A stretch of 32,402 nt of DNA, from assembly GCF_025352645.1 (NCBI RefSeq), contig NZ_JANXSO010000076.1, positions 1 to 32,402 on the forward strand, in the 5' to 3' direction. This DNA comes from Iodobacter sp. (lineage in GTDB: Bacteria > Pseudomonadota > Gammaproteobacteria > Burkholderiales > Chitinibacteraceae). Below, one piece after another: positions 7,678-15,508 of this stretch. Both the position numbers and the translations under genes were made by a program. Numbering within the stretch: position 1 is the first letter of the stretch; each line of letters starts with the position of its first letter. The notes below the pieces were generated by a model. The model saw only the letters and a list, made by a program, of their open reading frames with translations. It was not told where the DNA came from and made no database searches.

Positions 7678-8994
7678 TTAAATGACTTCTGATTTATTTA
7701 GTTCCATTGCATTTACAGGTATTCTTAAAGTAAAGCAGCTGCCTTTGTTTATTTCACTTCTAACACTGATTTCACCATGCATTTTTTTCATTAAACCAAA
7801 TGCAAGAGATAAACCCAAGCCGGTACCTTTGCCCACAGGTTTGGTGGTGAAAAAAGGATCGAAAATCCGAGTGAGATGCTCCGGAGAAATGCCGCTGCCA
7901 TTATCTCTAATATCAACATAAATATTATTTTCGTGTAAACGAGTGCGTATCAGTATCTTTCCGAAGGAATTGATGGACTGTGCAGCATTGATGAGCAAAT
8001 TTAAAATAACTTGATTAAACTGAGAGCCTATTATTTCTATATTTGGCAGTACGGCATAATCGACAGTTATTTCTGCTTTTGATTTTATTTCATTCTTTGC
8101 CATGTTAATGGTGTTATCTATGGCTTTATTAATATCAACTGCGCTCCATTCCCCTGAGTCGACATGAGAAAAGTCTTTTAAATCTCTGACAATGACTTTT
8201 ACTCTTTCTAAACCATCTTTTGATTCTTTAACTAGATCAGGCAAGTCTTCAAATATAAAGGTCAGGTCATTTTTTTTGATGATGGCACTTTTTATTTCAT
8301 CATCTATATGATCTGTGTTTTTATACTCGTCAAGTGCAGAAACTAATTTAATACTGTAGTCATTGAGGGTGTTCAAATTGGAGCTGATAAACCCGATGGG
8401 ATTGTTAATCTCATGGGCAACTCCCGCTGCAAGCTGGCCTATTGAGGCCATTTTCTCCGCCTGTGCCAGCTGGATTTGTGTTGTTCCCAGACGCTCAATT
8501 AATAAAGCCTGTGCTTCGGTCTTTTTTTCTAGCTGCATTTCTATTTTTTGTCGGTTTTCTACTTCATCACGTAGCTGCTTATTCATTTCTTCTAGATGGA
8601 TGGTTTTTGCTTTTATTCTTTGATCAAGTTGTTCCATATTAGCAAACAGATAATTAAGTTGGTCGGCCAGTTTGCTGAATTCATCGTTACCATAGACTTT
8701 TAGGCGCATATTCCAGTCATGGTGATCATTGATTTGATTTAGACCTTCATAAATATCCGACATGGCTTGGGTAACGCTGTGGCTTAGTAGTGAAATAAGC
8801 ACTAATGCACTGATAAATGTAGCAATAAAAACACCAGTCATTCTTAATTTTGCGGCATCGATTGGCAGGCTACCATCTGCGGAATGAAGGGCTATATAGC
8901 CATAGATTAAAGTGCCTATTAAGCAATGCAGCAGCAAAATGTAGAACCGGCTCTGTAAACTTATTCTTTTCCAGTAATGAAATATAGCCATCAT
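7678..8994 (-). CDS. Membrane sensor histidine kinase
   Basis: 438 residues from the chosen ATG. Two membrane helices (about 16-36 and 54-72) enclose a periplasmic loop of under 20 residues, so ligand sensing is more likely within the membrane or through partners. A HAMP-like segment (about 72-125) and a coiled coil (125-180) follow. The phospho-acceptor is His194 in AAGVAHEINNPIG, with an N box (LLINAAQSI), DNGSGI, DPFFTTKP and GTGLGLSLAFG. The frame opens with a TTG at 9030, but an AGGGAG sequence lies 4 and 7 bases before two consecutive ATGs (8994 and 8991), so I start there. The kinase core closely resembles that of the PAS kinase encoded next to it, suggesting the two are paralogues. 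Confidence 0.88.
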   Translation of the reverse strand: MMAIFHYWKRISLQSRFYILLLHCLIGTLIYGYIALHSADGSLPIDAAKLRMTGVFIATFISALVLISLLSHSVTQAMSDIYEGLNQINDHHDWNMRLKVYGNDEFSKLADQLNYLFANMEQLDQRIKAKTIHLEEMNKQLRDEVENRQKIEMQLEKKTEAQALLIERLGTTQIQLAQAEKMASIGQLAAGVAHEINNPIGFISSNLNTLNDYSIKLVSALDEYKNTDHIDDEIKSAIIKKNDLTFIFEDLPDLVKESKDGLERVKVIVRDLKDFSHVDSGEWSAVDINKAIDNTINMAKNEIKSKAEITVDYAVLPNIEIIGSQFNQVILNLLINAAQSINSFGKILIRTRLHENNIYVDIRDNGSGISPEHLTRIFDPFFTTKPVGKGTGLGLSLAFGLMKKMHGEISVRSEINKGSCFTLRIPVNAMELNKSEVI

Positions 8995-9030
8995 CGAACT
9001 CCCTAGAAGATGGATGCTACGTTTAAACAA

Positions 9031-11547
9031 TCACTCATAATGGTCAGATGGCTTATGAGTATTGGTTTTTTGCTCAAAATAGGTAAATGCATGGCGAATT
9101 TCTTCTAACAGGTCTTCGTCTTCCCAAGGTTTGGTCAGAAATTTGAAAATACCTGCACTATTGATGGCATCGGTAAGCGTATTGAGTTCGGTATATCCAG
9201 AAAGCATAATCCGCACGGTATGTGGGTAAAGTTCACGGGCTCGGTGTAGAAAATCTGAGCCGTTCATATTGGGCATGCGCTGGTCTGAAATAATAACGTT
9301 GATGGAGTGCCGCCCAAGTAATTCAAGCGCTTGAACCCCTGAGGTGGCGGTATATATAATATAGCCGCTACGGCGAAATAGTCGTTTTAGGGCATTAAGA
9401 ATGTCTTGCTCATCATCGACTAGCAGCAGGCTACGCTGTGTTTTTTCTGAGATTGTGTTTTGCAAGGGGCGCTGCCTGACTTCGCTAATGAAATGGTCAA
9501 AATCTATGGCTGTTAGCGGCTTAGAGAAGTAATAGCCCTGAATCTGATCACAGTTCTGGCGGTGTAGGAAGTGCAGCTGGCTCTCGGTTTCAACGCCTTC
9601 CGCCACCACATTTAAGCGCATGCTGTGCGCCATGTTGATAATGGCAATGGCGATCATGGCATCATTAGGCTCGGTAATGACATTCTGAATAAATGAGCGG
9701 TCTATTTTTAAAGTATCAAAAGGGAATTGTTTTAAATAGCTGAGGCTGGAATAACCCGTGCCAAAGTCATCCATGGCCAGCGATACACCCAGTTGTTTGA
9801 GGCGTTTTAAATAAACAATGGCAGCGTCTAAATTTTGCACGACGACGGATTCGGTTAATTCTAATTCTAAATATTTACTATTTAACTGTGCCCTATTTAG
9901 GGCCTCTGTAATGATCTCTACAATATTATCTTGTCTGAATTGCAGTGCTGATAAATTAACTGCCACTGAAATAGGGCATTTCTCCTGCCATTTCTTTGCC
10001 TGCTGGCAGGCTTCATTTAATACCCATTCTCCAATTGGTAAAATAAGGCCTGATTCTTCGGCAAAGGGAATGAACTGGCTGGGCTGAATTTGCCCCAGTA
10101 TCGGGTGCTGCCAGCGGATTAAGGCTTCCGCCCCGACCAGTGCCCCAGAGAAAAGGTCTATTTTGGGCTGGTAGTACAGCTCAAATTCATTGCGTAGCAG
10201 GGCATTTCTCAGTGCGGATTCCATTTCTAGAATTCGGCTGGCCTTCTGGTTCATTTCTGGGGCAAAAAAGCGGAAATGATTACGGCCGTTTTCTTTGACT
10301 TGATAGAGGGCGACATCGGCACGGCGCAAAAGTGAATCCGTATCCATGCCATCTTCGGGGGCAAAACTGATGCCTATGCTGGCGGTGACAAATAATTCGT
10401 TGTCGCCAATGCTGCAAGGTTTGGCGAGGGAGTTGAGTATTTTTCTGGCCACGGTGGCGGCGTCTTCTTGTGCTGCCAGATCCGTAACGATCGCAAATTC
10501 ATCGCCCCCCATGCGGGCGACTGTATCGCCTGCACGCATCAGTGATTCCAGCCGAGTGGCAACCAGCTTGAGTAAAATATCACCGACCGCATGCCCTAGG
10601 CTGTCGTTAACATTTTTAAAGCGGTCTAGATCAATAAGCAAGATAGCAGCAATGCTGCCATAGCGCTGACTACGGGTAATAGCACGGGCCAGCCTGTCGT
10701 TGAGCAGTGCACGGTTTGCCAGCCCTGTTAGCGGGTCGTGAGTAGCCAGCTGAGCGAGCTGAGCTTCGTTGCGCAGTCTTTCACTGACATCATTAAAAAT
10801 GCTGATGTAATGGCTGGTTTTACCTTTTTCATCTAGTAGAGGGGCAATAAATAATTCGTTGGCAAAGGGCGTGCCGTCTTTACGAAAGCATTGCAGTATC
10901 GCATGGCCTGTAGCGTGATTCCGCAGGGTACGACGTATCATTTCTAGCTCAGGCTGGTCCAGTTTATTGCCGAGCAGTAGCCGACCATTCTGGCCAATAA
11001 ATTCCTCTGCAGGGTACCCCGTTATTCTTTCAAAGGCCGGATTGACGTAAAGAACCAGGTGGGATGCTGAGAGCGAATCGCTGATCATGACGGCATTGGT
11101 GGAGGAGTCTACTGCTCGCTTGAAGAGCTCCAGCGGTTGCGGCGCACTGATTTCGGCGGGTGGCGCAGGCAGCTTTGTGACGGGAGGGTGAGAGTGCTGA
11201 GTGAGCAGCTGCTCTACCGCTGTGATTAATGTCGCGGCGCTGCAGGGCCAGTTCAATGTAATCAGCCGTGATGTATTGTTGCCGGTTATTTCAGTAGAAG
11301 AGGAGGCGTGTTGTAGTAAAAGTAGCGGTATGTGACGGGTATTAAGGGAATTTTGTAGCCTGCTGCATAGGGATATTTCTGGGTCATGCAGAATGATAAG
11401 GTTGATAGCTTCTGGGCAGGTTTGGAATGCCTGTTCGGCGTCGTTGGTCTCAAGAATAGTGTAGCCACCTGTGCTTAATAACGTAGAACTCAGCTTTAGC
11501 TGTTTATCGTTATCGCAGATATTCAGAATAGTTGCTACATTTGCCAT
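9031..11547 (-). CDS. Receiver-like/PAS/GGDEF/EAL/receiver cyclic-di-GMP protein
   Basis: 838 residues from ATG 11547 (AGGA seven bases upstream; a TTG at 11595 would add 16 residues). Domain order: a receiver-like domain (about 3-117), PAS (about 138-255), GGDEF (about 262-425), EAL (about 435-690) and a second receiver (about 705-825). The GGDEF motif is intact (347-351) with an RAGD inhibitory site at 338-341. The EAL domain keeps its key motifs: EALIRW at 474, VNLSALQF, ELELTES, DDFGTGYSS, KIDRSF, AEGVET and QGYYFSKP. Both cyclase and phosphodiesterase activity are thus possible. The C-terminal receiver is complete (Asp755, Lys806). The N-terminal one lacks the conserved Lys (NWP in place of KP). 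First gene of the signalling block, probably its promoter-proximal member. Confidence 0.9.
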   Translation of the reverse strand: MANVATILNICDNDKQLKLSSTLLSTGGYTILETNDAEQAFQTCPEAINLIILHDPEISLCSRLQNSLNTRHIPLLLLQHASSSTEITGNNTSRLITLNWPCSAATLITAVEQLLTQHSHPPVTKLPAPPAEISAPQPLELFKRAVDSSTNAVMISDSLSASHLVLYVNPAFERITGYPAEEFIGQNGRLLLGNKLDQPELEMIRRTLRNHATGHAILQCFRKDGTPFANELFIAPLLDEKGKTSHYISIFNDVSERLRNEAQLAQLATHDPLTGLANRALLNDRLARAITRSQRYGSIAAILLIDLDRFKNVNDSLGHAVGDILLKLVATRLESLMRAGDTVARMGGDEFAIVTDLAAQEDAATVARKILNSLAKPCSIGDNELFVTASIGISFAPEDGMDTDSLLRRADVALYQVKENGRNHFRFFAPEMNQKASRILEMESALRNALLRNEFELYYQPKIDLFSGALVGAEALIRWQHPILGQIQPSQFIPFAEESGLILPIGEWVLNEACQQAKKWQEKCPISVAVNLSALQFRQDNIVEIITEALNRAQLNSKYLELELTESVVVQNLDAAIVYLKRLKQLGVSLAMDDFGTGYSSLSYLKQFPFDTLKIDRSFIQNVITEPNDAMIAIAIINMAHSMRLNVVAEGVETESQLHFLHRQNCDQIQGYYFSKPLTAIDFDHFISEVRQRPLQNTISEKTQRSLLLVDDEQDILNALKRLFRRSGYIIYTATSGVQALELLGRHSINVIISDQRMPNMNGSDFLHRARELYPHTVRIMLSGYTELNTLTDAINSAGIFKFLTKPWEDEDLLEEIRHAFTYFEQKTNTHKPSDHYE

Positions 11548-12066
11548 GGCTCCATCCTCGTGCGAGCGCAAATTAAAAAAACCTTTCAATAGCAATAGTG
11601 GCCGTAGTGACGGCTCTTATTTACTAAATATATTGTTAATCAATAATTTTCCTTGCATTAACCTTTATAGAACCATAGGTAAATTTTGCTTGCCAGTTGT
11701 CTGAAGTTTTCTTTTTCTGTAAGTAAATTTATTTTTTATTTTAAATGAATATACCTGATTATGCTTCTTGCTTACCTTCAGTATAAATATCGCCTGGTGG
11801 GTGAAACCCGAGTATTGATTGAGTATTGCTTGCGGGTTTCACCCGCCCTACAAAATAAAACACAGAGTGTGGTTCTAAAAATTTTATTTACATAGGCGGT
11901 GTTGAACAAGAGACATCATCAGCTATTTCTTACTGTTTTTTTATTTGAGGCGGTTGATGAGTGGGATAGAGAGTTGCATGCTTAGATATAAATAAACAGT
12001 GATCTGATTATGTTAATTATTGTTTATATTGTTTTTGGGGCGTGCTGGATTGCGCCCATAAAAAAA
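11548..12066. other. Intergenic region between the signalling block and petC
   Basis: This gap of about 520 bases has no credible coding frame. It is A/T-rich near the GGDEF/EAL gene, whose promoter should lie here on the minus strand. It contains a REP-like palindrome (11797-11851) and abuts the petC terminator. I could not pick a convincing -35/-10 pair by eye. Confidence 0.6.
11797..11851. repeat. REP-like paired palindrome, second copy
   Basis: The left arm GTGGGTGAAACCCG (11797-11810) pairs with CGGGTTTCACCCGCCCTAC (11833-11851). Thirteen bases match perfectly and the outer part of the left arm has decayed. The right arm differs from the right arm of the repeat at 3186-3206 by one internal base (TTTC for TTTT), so the two loci are copies of one family. 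Confidence 0.7.
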
Positions 12067-12084
12067 CGGAGGGTTTCCCCTCCG
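12060..12084 (-). terminator. Rho-independent terminator after petC
   Basis: A 7-bp stem CGGAGGG (12067-12073) with CCCTCCG (12078-12084) and a 4-base loop is followed on the minus strand by seven T residues (12066-12060). It lies 22 bases past the petC stop and ends the petABC transcript. A T-run on the other side would let it act weakly in the opposite direction. Confidence 0.88.
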
Positions 12085-12106
12085 CTTTTTATTGTGCAGC
12101 TTGCGA

Positions 12107-12862
12107 TTAATGAATATCGCGCCAGTATTCTTTCTTCAGCAGATAGCTGATTGGAATCATAAAGAACAGCAGGAATAGTAGTACGCCGTAGCCAATTTGC
12201 TCACGCTTAACCTGAGCTGGCTCGCCCATATAAACCATATAGTTCACCAGATCAGCCACACGATGGTCGAATTCGGTTTGATCGAATTCGCCATTTTCTG
12301 CGGTTTTGGTAAGGCTACCTGATTTAACGAGTTTGAGCGCTTTATGCTCGTGCTCGCCTTCTTTTTTAACTTCTAAAATCTGCTGACCTTGCAAATCCCA
12401 CAAGACGTTTGGCATGCCGACTTTATCAAAAGTCAGGTTATTCCAACCCGTAGGGCGGGTGTCGTCACGGTAAAAGCTGCGCAGATAGGTGTAGAGATAA
12501 TCTGCACCACGTGAGCGAGAAATCACCGATAGATCAGGTGGGGTAGCACCAAACCAAACCTTAGCGTCTTTGGCTTGCATCGACACTTTCATCAAATCCC
12601 CTACTTTTGTCGTAGGGAACATCAGGTTGGCTTTGATTTGGTCTTCGGTCAGGCCGATGTCTTGCAGGCGGTTGTAGCGCATGGCTACCGCACCGTGACA
12701 GGACAAGCAGTAGTTAGCGAAGGTTTGTGCGCCACGCTGCAGGCTTTCGGTATCGCGCAGATTAATCGGCGCTTTATCCAAATGCACATCGGTATTGGCT
12801 TGGCTAGCAAAGCTAACGCTGGCTAATAGGGCGAACAGCAGAGTATTGAGTGTTTTTTTCAT
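12107..12862 (-). CDS. petC: Cytochrome c1 of the bc1 complex
   Basis: 251 residues. Cytochrome c1 receives electrons from the Rieske protein and passes them to soluble cytochrome c at the periplasmic face. Residues 1-22 form a Sec signal peptide. Haem is attached at CLSCH (Cys52, Cys55, His56), and a methionine in VGMPNVLWDLQG (about 183) is the likely sixth ligand. A C-terminal membrane anchor (about 222-243, GVLLFLLFFMIPISYLL) ends in the basic tail KKEYWRDIH. It is the last gene of petABC, 12 bases after petB, and is followed by a strong terminator. Confidence 0.96.
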   Translation of the reverse strand: MKKTLNTLLFALLASVSFASQANTDVHLDKAPINLRDTESLQRGAQTFANYCLSCHGAVAMRYNRLQDIGLTEDQIKANLMFPTTKVGDLMKVSMQAKDAKVWFGATPPDLSVISRSRGADYLYTYLRSFYRDDTRPTGWNNLTFDKVGMPNVLWDLQGQQILEVKKEGEHEHKALKLVKSGSLTKTAENGEFDQTEFDHRVADLVNYMVYMGEPAQVKREQIGYGVLLFLLFFMIPISYLLKKEYWRDIH

Positions 12863-12874
12863 GTCGTCCTCCCC

Positions 12875-14149
12875 TTAGTGCATCGTTACGCGGTCAGGAA
12901 CCGGCTTGGTTTTATCCATCTTGGTATAGATAGGCATCCCCAAGAAGAAGACAAAGTAAACCACCGACAGTACCTGTGCGATGACGGTACGGACATTGGT
13001 TGAAGGCAGTGCACCCAAGATACCAAGGCCGATAAAGGCAATCACAAATAGCGTGAGCATGGTTTTGTAAATTGGGCCACGGTAGCGGATCGATTTAACC
13101 GGAGATTTATCTAACCAAGGCAGCGCCGCAATAATCATGGTTGCCGCACCCATCGCCAATACACCCCAAACTTGTGTGCCAAGGAAAGACGGCACGGCAC
13201 GCAAGATGGCGTAGAAAGGGGTGAAGTACCAAACCGGTGCGATATGCGCAGGGGTTTTCAGTGCATCAGCCGGATCAAAGTTAGGGTGCTCAAGGAAGTA
13301 GCCTCCCATTTCTGGCGCAAAGAAGATAATGGCGCTAAATACGGCTAGGAACACGGATACGCCGAAAATATCTTTCACGGTGTAATAAGGGTGGAAAGGA
13401 ATACCGTCGAGTGGAATTCCCGTTTTTGGGTCTTTCTTCTTCTTAATTTCTACGCCGTCTGGGTTGTTAGAGCCTACTTCGTGCAAGGCCACAAGGTGGG
13501 CGACAACCAGTGCCAGCAGTACCAGCGGCAGTGCAATCACATGCAGGGCAAAGAAGCGATTAAGCGTGGCATCAGACACCACAAAGTCACCCCGAATCAG
13601 TACGGATAGATCTGGCCCGATAATAGGCAGAGAGCTAAACAGATTCACAATAACCTGTGCGCCCCAGAATGACATTTGGCCCCATGGCAACAAATAGCCA
13701 AGGAAAGCTTCAGCCATCAGACAGAGGTAAATCATCATGCCAAATACCCAGATCAGCTCACGTGGTTTTTGGTAAGAACCATAAATCAAGCCACGGAACA
13801 TATGCAGGTAAACCACCACAAAGAACATCGATGCGCCGGTAGAGTGCATATAGCGAATCAGCCAGCCGCCCGCCACATCACGCATGATGTATTCGACTGA
13901 GGCAAAGGCGACCGAAATATTAGTACCTGGAATGAAGGAGCCATCTGGCTTGTAGTTCATGGTGAGGAAAATACCGGTGACAATCTGAATCACCAATACC
14001 AGCATCGCCAATGAGCCGAAGAAGTACCAGAAGTTAAAGTTTTTTGGTGCGTAGTATTCGGAAATGTGTGCTTTCCAGGTGGAGGTCAGCGGGAAACGCT
14101 CATCCACCCAGTTGAGGGCCTGTTGGCCCATCTCTTGTGCTTTGCTCAT
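12875..14149 (-). CDS. petB: Cytochrome b of the bc1 complex
   Basis: 424 residues with eight predicted membrane helices. It carries both b haems and the two quinone sites of the bc1 complex. Haem-ligand histidines are visible in helix B (His102, His116) and helix D (His203, His218). The quinol-oxidation-site motif usually written PEWY reads PVWY here (305-308, HIAPVWYFTPFYAILRAVPS), so the proton-accepting Glu is replaced by Val. I recall this variant from other proteobacteria, so it is not a defect. The length suits the full-length proteobacterial form. It starts 11 bases after the petA stop and ends 12 bases before petC. Confidence 0.97.
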   Translation of the reverse strand: MSKAQEMGQQALNWVDERFPLTSTWKAHISEYYAPKNFNFWYFFGSLAMLVLVIQIVTGIFLTMNYKPDGSFIPGTNISVAFASVEYIMRDVAGGWLIRYMHSTGASMFFVVVYLHMFRGLIYGSYQKPRELIWVFGMMIYLCLMAEAFLGYLLPWGQMSFWGAQVIVNLFSSLPIIGPDLSVLIRGDFVVSDATLNRFFALHVIALPLVLLALVVAHLVALHEVGSNNPDGVEIKKKKDPKTGIPLDGIPFHPYYTVKDIFGVSVFLAVFSAIIFFAPEMGGYFLEHPNFDPADALKTPAHIAPVWYFTPFYAILRAVPSFLGTQVWGVLAMGAATMIIAALPWLDKSPVKSIRYRGPIYKTMLTLFVIAFIGLGILGALPSTNVRTVIAQVLSVVYFVFFLGMPIYTKMDKTKPVPDRVTMH

Positions 14150-14160
14150 GGGTCAGGCCT

Positions 14161-14745
14161 CTATTTATCGTCACCAATCATTAACCGCGCTTCAGTAATG
14201 TATTTGTGCGGTGGAATGACGAGGTTTTTCGGAGCTGGAACGCCAGAGTACACGCGGCCAGCGAGGTCGAATTTGGAGCCATGACATGGGCAGTAAAATC
14301 CACCTAACCATTCTGGGCCTAGATCGGCAGGGGCCAGGTCAGGGCGGAAGGTTGGCGAACAGCCCAAGTGCGTACAGACGCCAAGTGCTACCCAAATTTC
14401 GGGTTTAATCGAGCGGGCAGCGTTGTTGCAGTATTCTGGCTGCTCACTGGCTGCAGATGTTGGGTCCGTTAGTTTGCTATCGAGCTTTGGTAAGTTCGCC
14501 AGCATTTCTGGGGTGCGTTTCACAACCCAAACTGGTTTACCCCGCCATTCGGTGGTCACTTGTTGGCCCAGTTCAAGCTTACTGATATCCAATTCTACGG
14601 GGGCACCCGCAGCCTTGGCTCGCTCGGAAGGAAAAAAACTGGCAATAAAAGGCGTGGCTACACCCGCCCCTGCTACCGCTCCGGCAACGCCCGTGGCGAT
14701 CAGCAGGAATCGCCGTTTGCTGTTATCTACTTGCTGGTCACTCAT
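14161..14745 (-). CDS. petA: Rieske iron-sulfur subunit of the bc1 complex
   Basis: 194 residues. The N-terminus [20 protein letters not shown] is a Tat-type signal anchor. The 2Fe-2S cluster ligands are Cys124 and His126 (CTHLGC) and Cys152 and His155 (CPCHGS), with Cys129 and Cys154 forming the usual disulfide. The insertion between residues 80 and 115 is normal for bacterial Rieske proteins. It is the first gene of petABC. AGGGA lies 7 bases before the ATG. The promoter must lie in the roughly 300-base leader upstream, which contains tandem repeats. Confidence 0.97.
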   Translation of the reverse strand: MSDQQVDNSKRRFLLIATGVAGAVAGAGVATPFIASFFPSERAKAAGAPVELDISKLELGQQVTTEWRGKPVWVVKRTPEMLANLPKLDSKLTDPTSAASEQPEYCNNAARSIKPEIWVALGVCTHLGCSPTFRPDLAPADLGPEWLGGFYCPCHGSKFDLAGRVYSGVPAPKNLVIPPHKYITEARLMIGDDK

Positions 14746-15046
14746 AACCCAATCCCTGATTGACGGCTAAAACCACCAAATTCTACCTGAAACGACAGGG
14801 GAACTTAAAGCTTTGCGCGTATGTCATCGATAATTTATCTTGCTCCTAGCTGATAGTGGGCCCAGGAACAAGCGTAAGTACGTAGTTTTGTGGAAGTTAA
14901 TATCGCTTTATAGCCAATATCAACCGATCATTATATTTTGCTCTAGGCCCGTGTTCTGGCTTAGAACAAGCGTAAGTCTGTAGTTTTGCAGGTATTTTAC
15001 GCGTTATTAGTAGTGTAATGCACCTGCTGGTCTTGCTTTCCTTGCC
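14746..15046. other. petA leader region with degenerate tandem repeats
   Basis: About 300 bases with no gene. The petABC promoter should be here, but no -35/-10 pair was convincing. The right part contains two decayed copies of the end of the neighbouring lipoprotein gene. Confidence 0.55.
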
Positions 15047-15104
15047 CTATGGTGCGGCCTTGGCATGAGTGTAAGTCTGTAATTCTTCGTGTATTTTATC
15101 CGCC
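14865..15104 (-). repeat. Three degenerate ~98-base tandem repeats
   Basis: Similar blocks start near 14865, 14963 and 15062, so the period is about 98 bases. The first two share AACAAGCGTAAGT followed by CGTAGTTTTG/CTGTAGTTTTG. The second and third share AAGTCTGTA, then TTCT/TTTG and GTATTTTA. The third lies inside the lipoprotein coding region and encodes its last residues (DKIHEELQTYTHAKA); the two downstream copies have lost the frame. This looks like an old tandem duplication of the gene's 3' end. Confidence 0.55.
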
Positions 15105-15508
15105 ACAGCATCGGTTATTTCGCTGACGTTTTCACGTGCTGTTCCTGGTGCTGTGATCTGCCAAACCCGTGCGGAAAGTTGGAAACCGCCATCAAAGGGG
15201 GATAGTAGGTAGCTCATTCTTGCTTCGGTGGCCTGCGTTACGTTCGGAATTTTCATGCTGAATTCTAGCCGCTGCGCAGTTCTGCGCTTAAGTTGCATGC
15301 CTTTTTGTTTACGATATTGCACGATGTCATCAAAAATGGCTTGGGCCGGCCGATCTTTAATCACAATAATGTTGTCGCTGGTGCTGGGTAGGTTGATGAC
15401 ACTAGGGACTTTATTGCTTGAGGTTGGCGGTGTGCTTTGAATGCTAGGTGTGCTGGCGCAAGCGGAAAGCAAGGCGGCACAGCTTAGGGCGATTAAAAGA
15501 CGCTTCAT
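15047..15508 (-). CDS. Putative lipoprotein of unknown function
   Basis: 153 residues. Residues 1-17 are a lipoprotein signal peptide with lipobox LLSAC and lipidated Cys17, so the mature protein should be anchored in the outer or inner membrane facing the periplasm. A Ser/Pro/Thr-rich linker (18-45) precedes a small alpha/beta domain (about 46-140, IIVIKDRPAQAIFDDIVQYR, then LEFSMKIPNV and FQLSARVWQIT). I do not recognise the family. Its ATG overlaps the stop codon of the Nif3-like gene by one base (TAATG), so translation is probably coupled. Confidence 0.8.
   Translation of the reverse strand: MKRLLIALSCAALLSACASTPSIQSTPPTSSNKVPSVINLPSTSDNIIVIKDRPAQAIFDDIVQYRKQKGMQLKRRTAQRLEFSMKIPNVTQATEARMSYLLSPFDGGFQLSARVWQITAPGTARENVSEITDAVADKIHEELQTYTHAKAAP

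Noticed and set aside
11548-11595. TTG-initiated extension of the GGDEF/EAL protein
   Set aside because: The ATG at 11547 has AGGA at good spacing and starts directly before the receiver-like domain; the 16 extra residues show no support.
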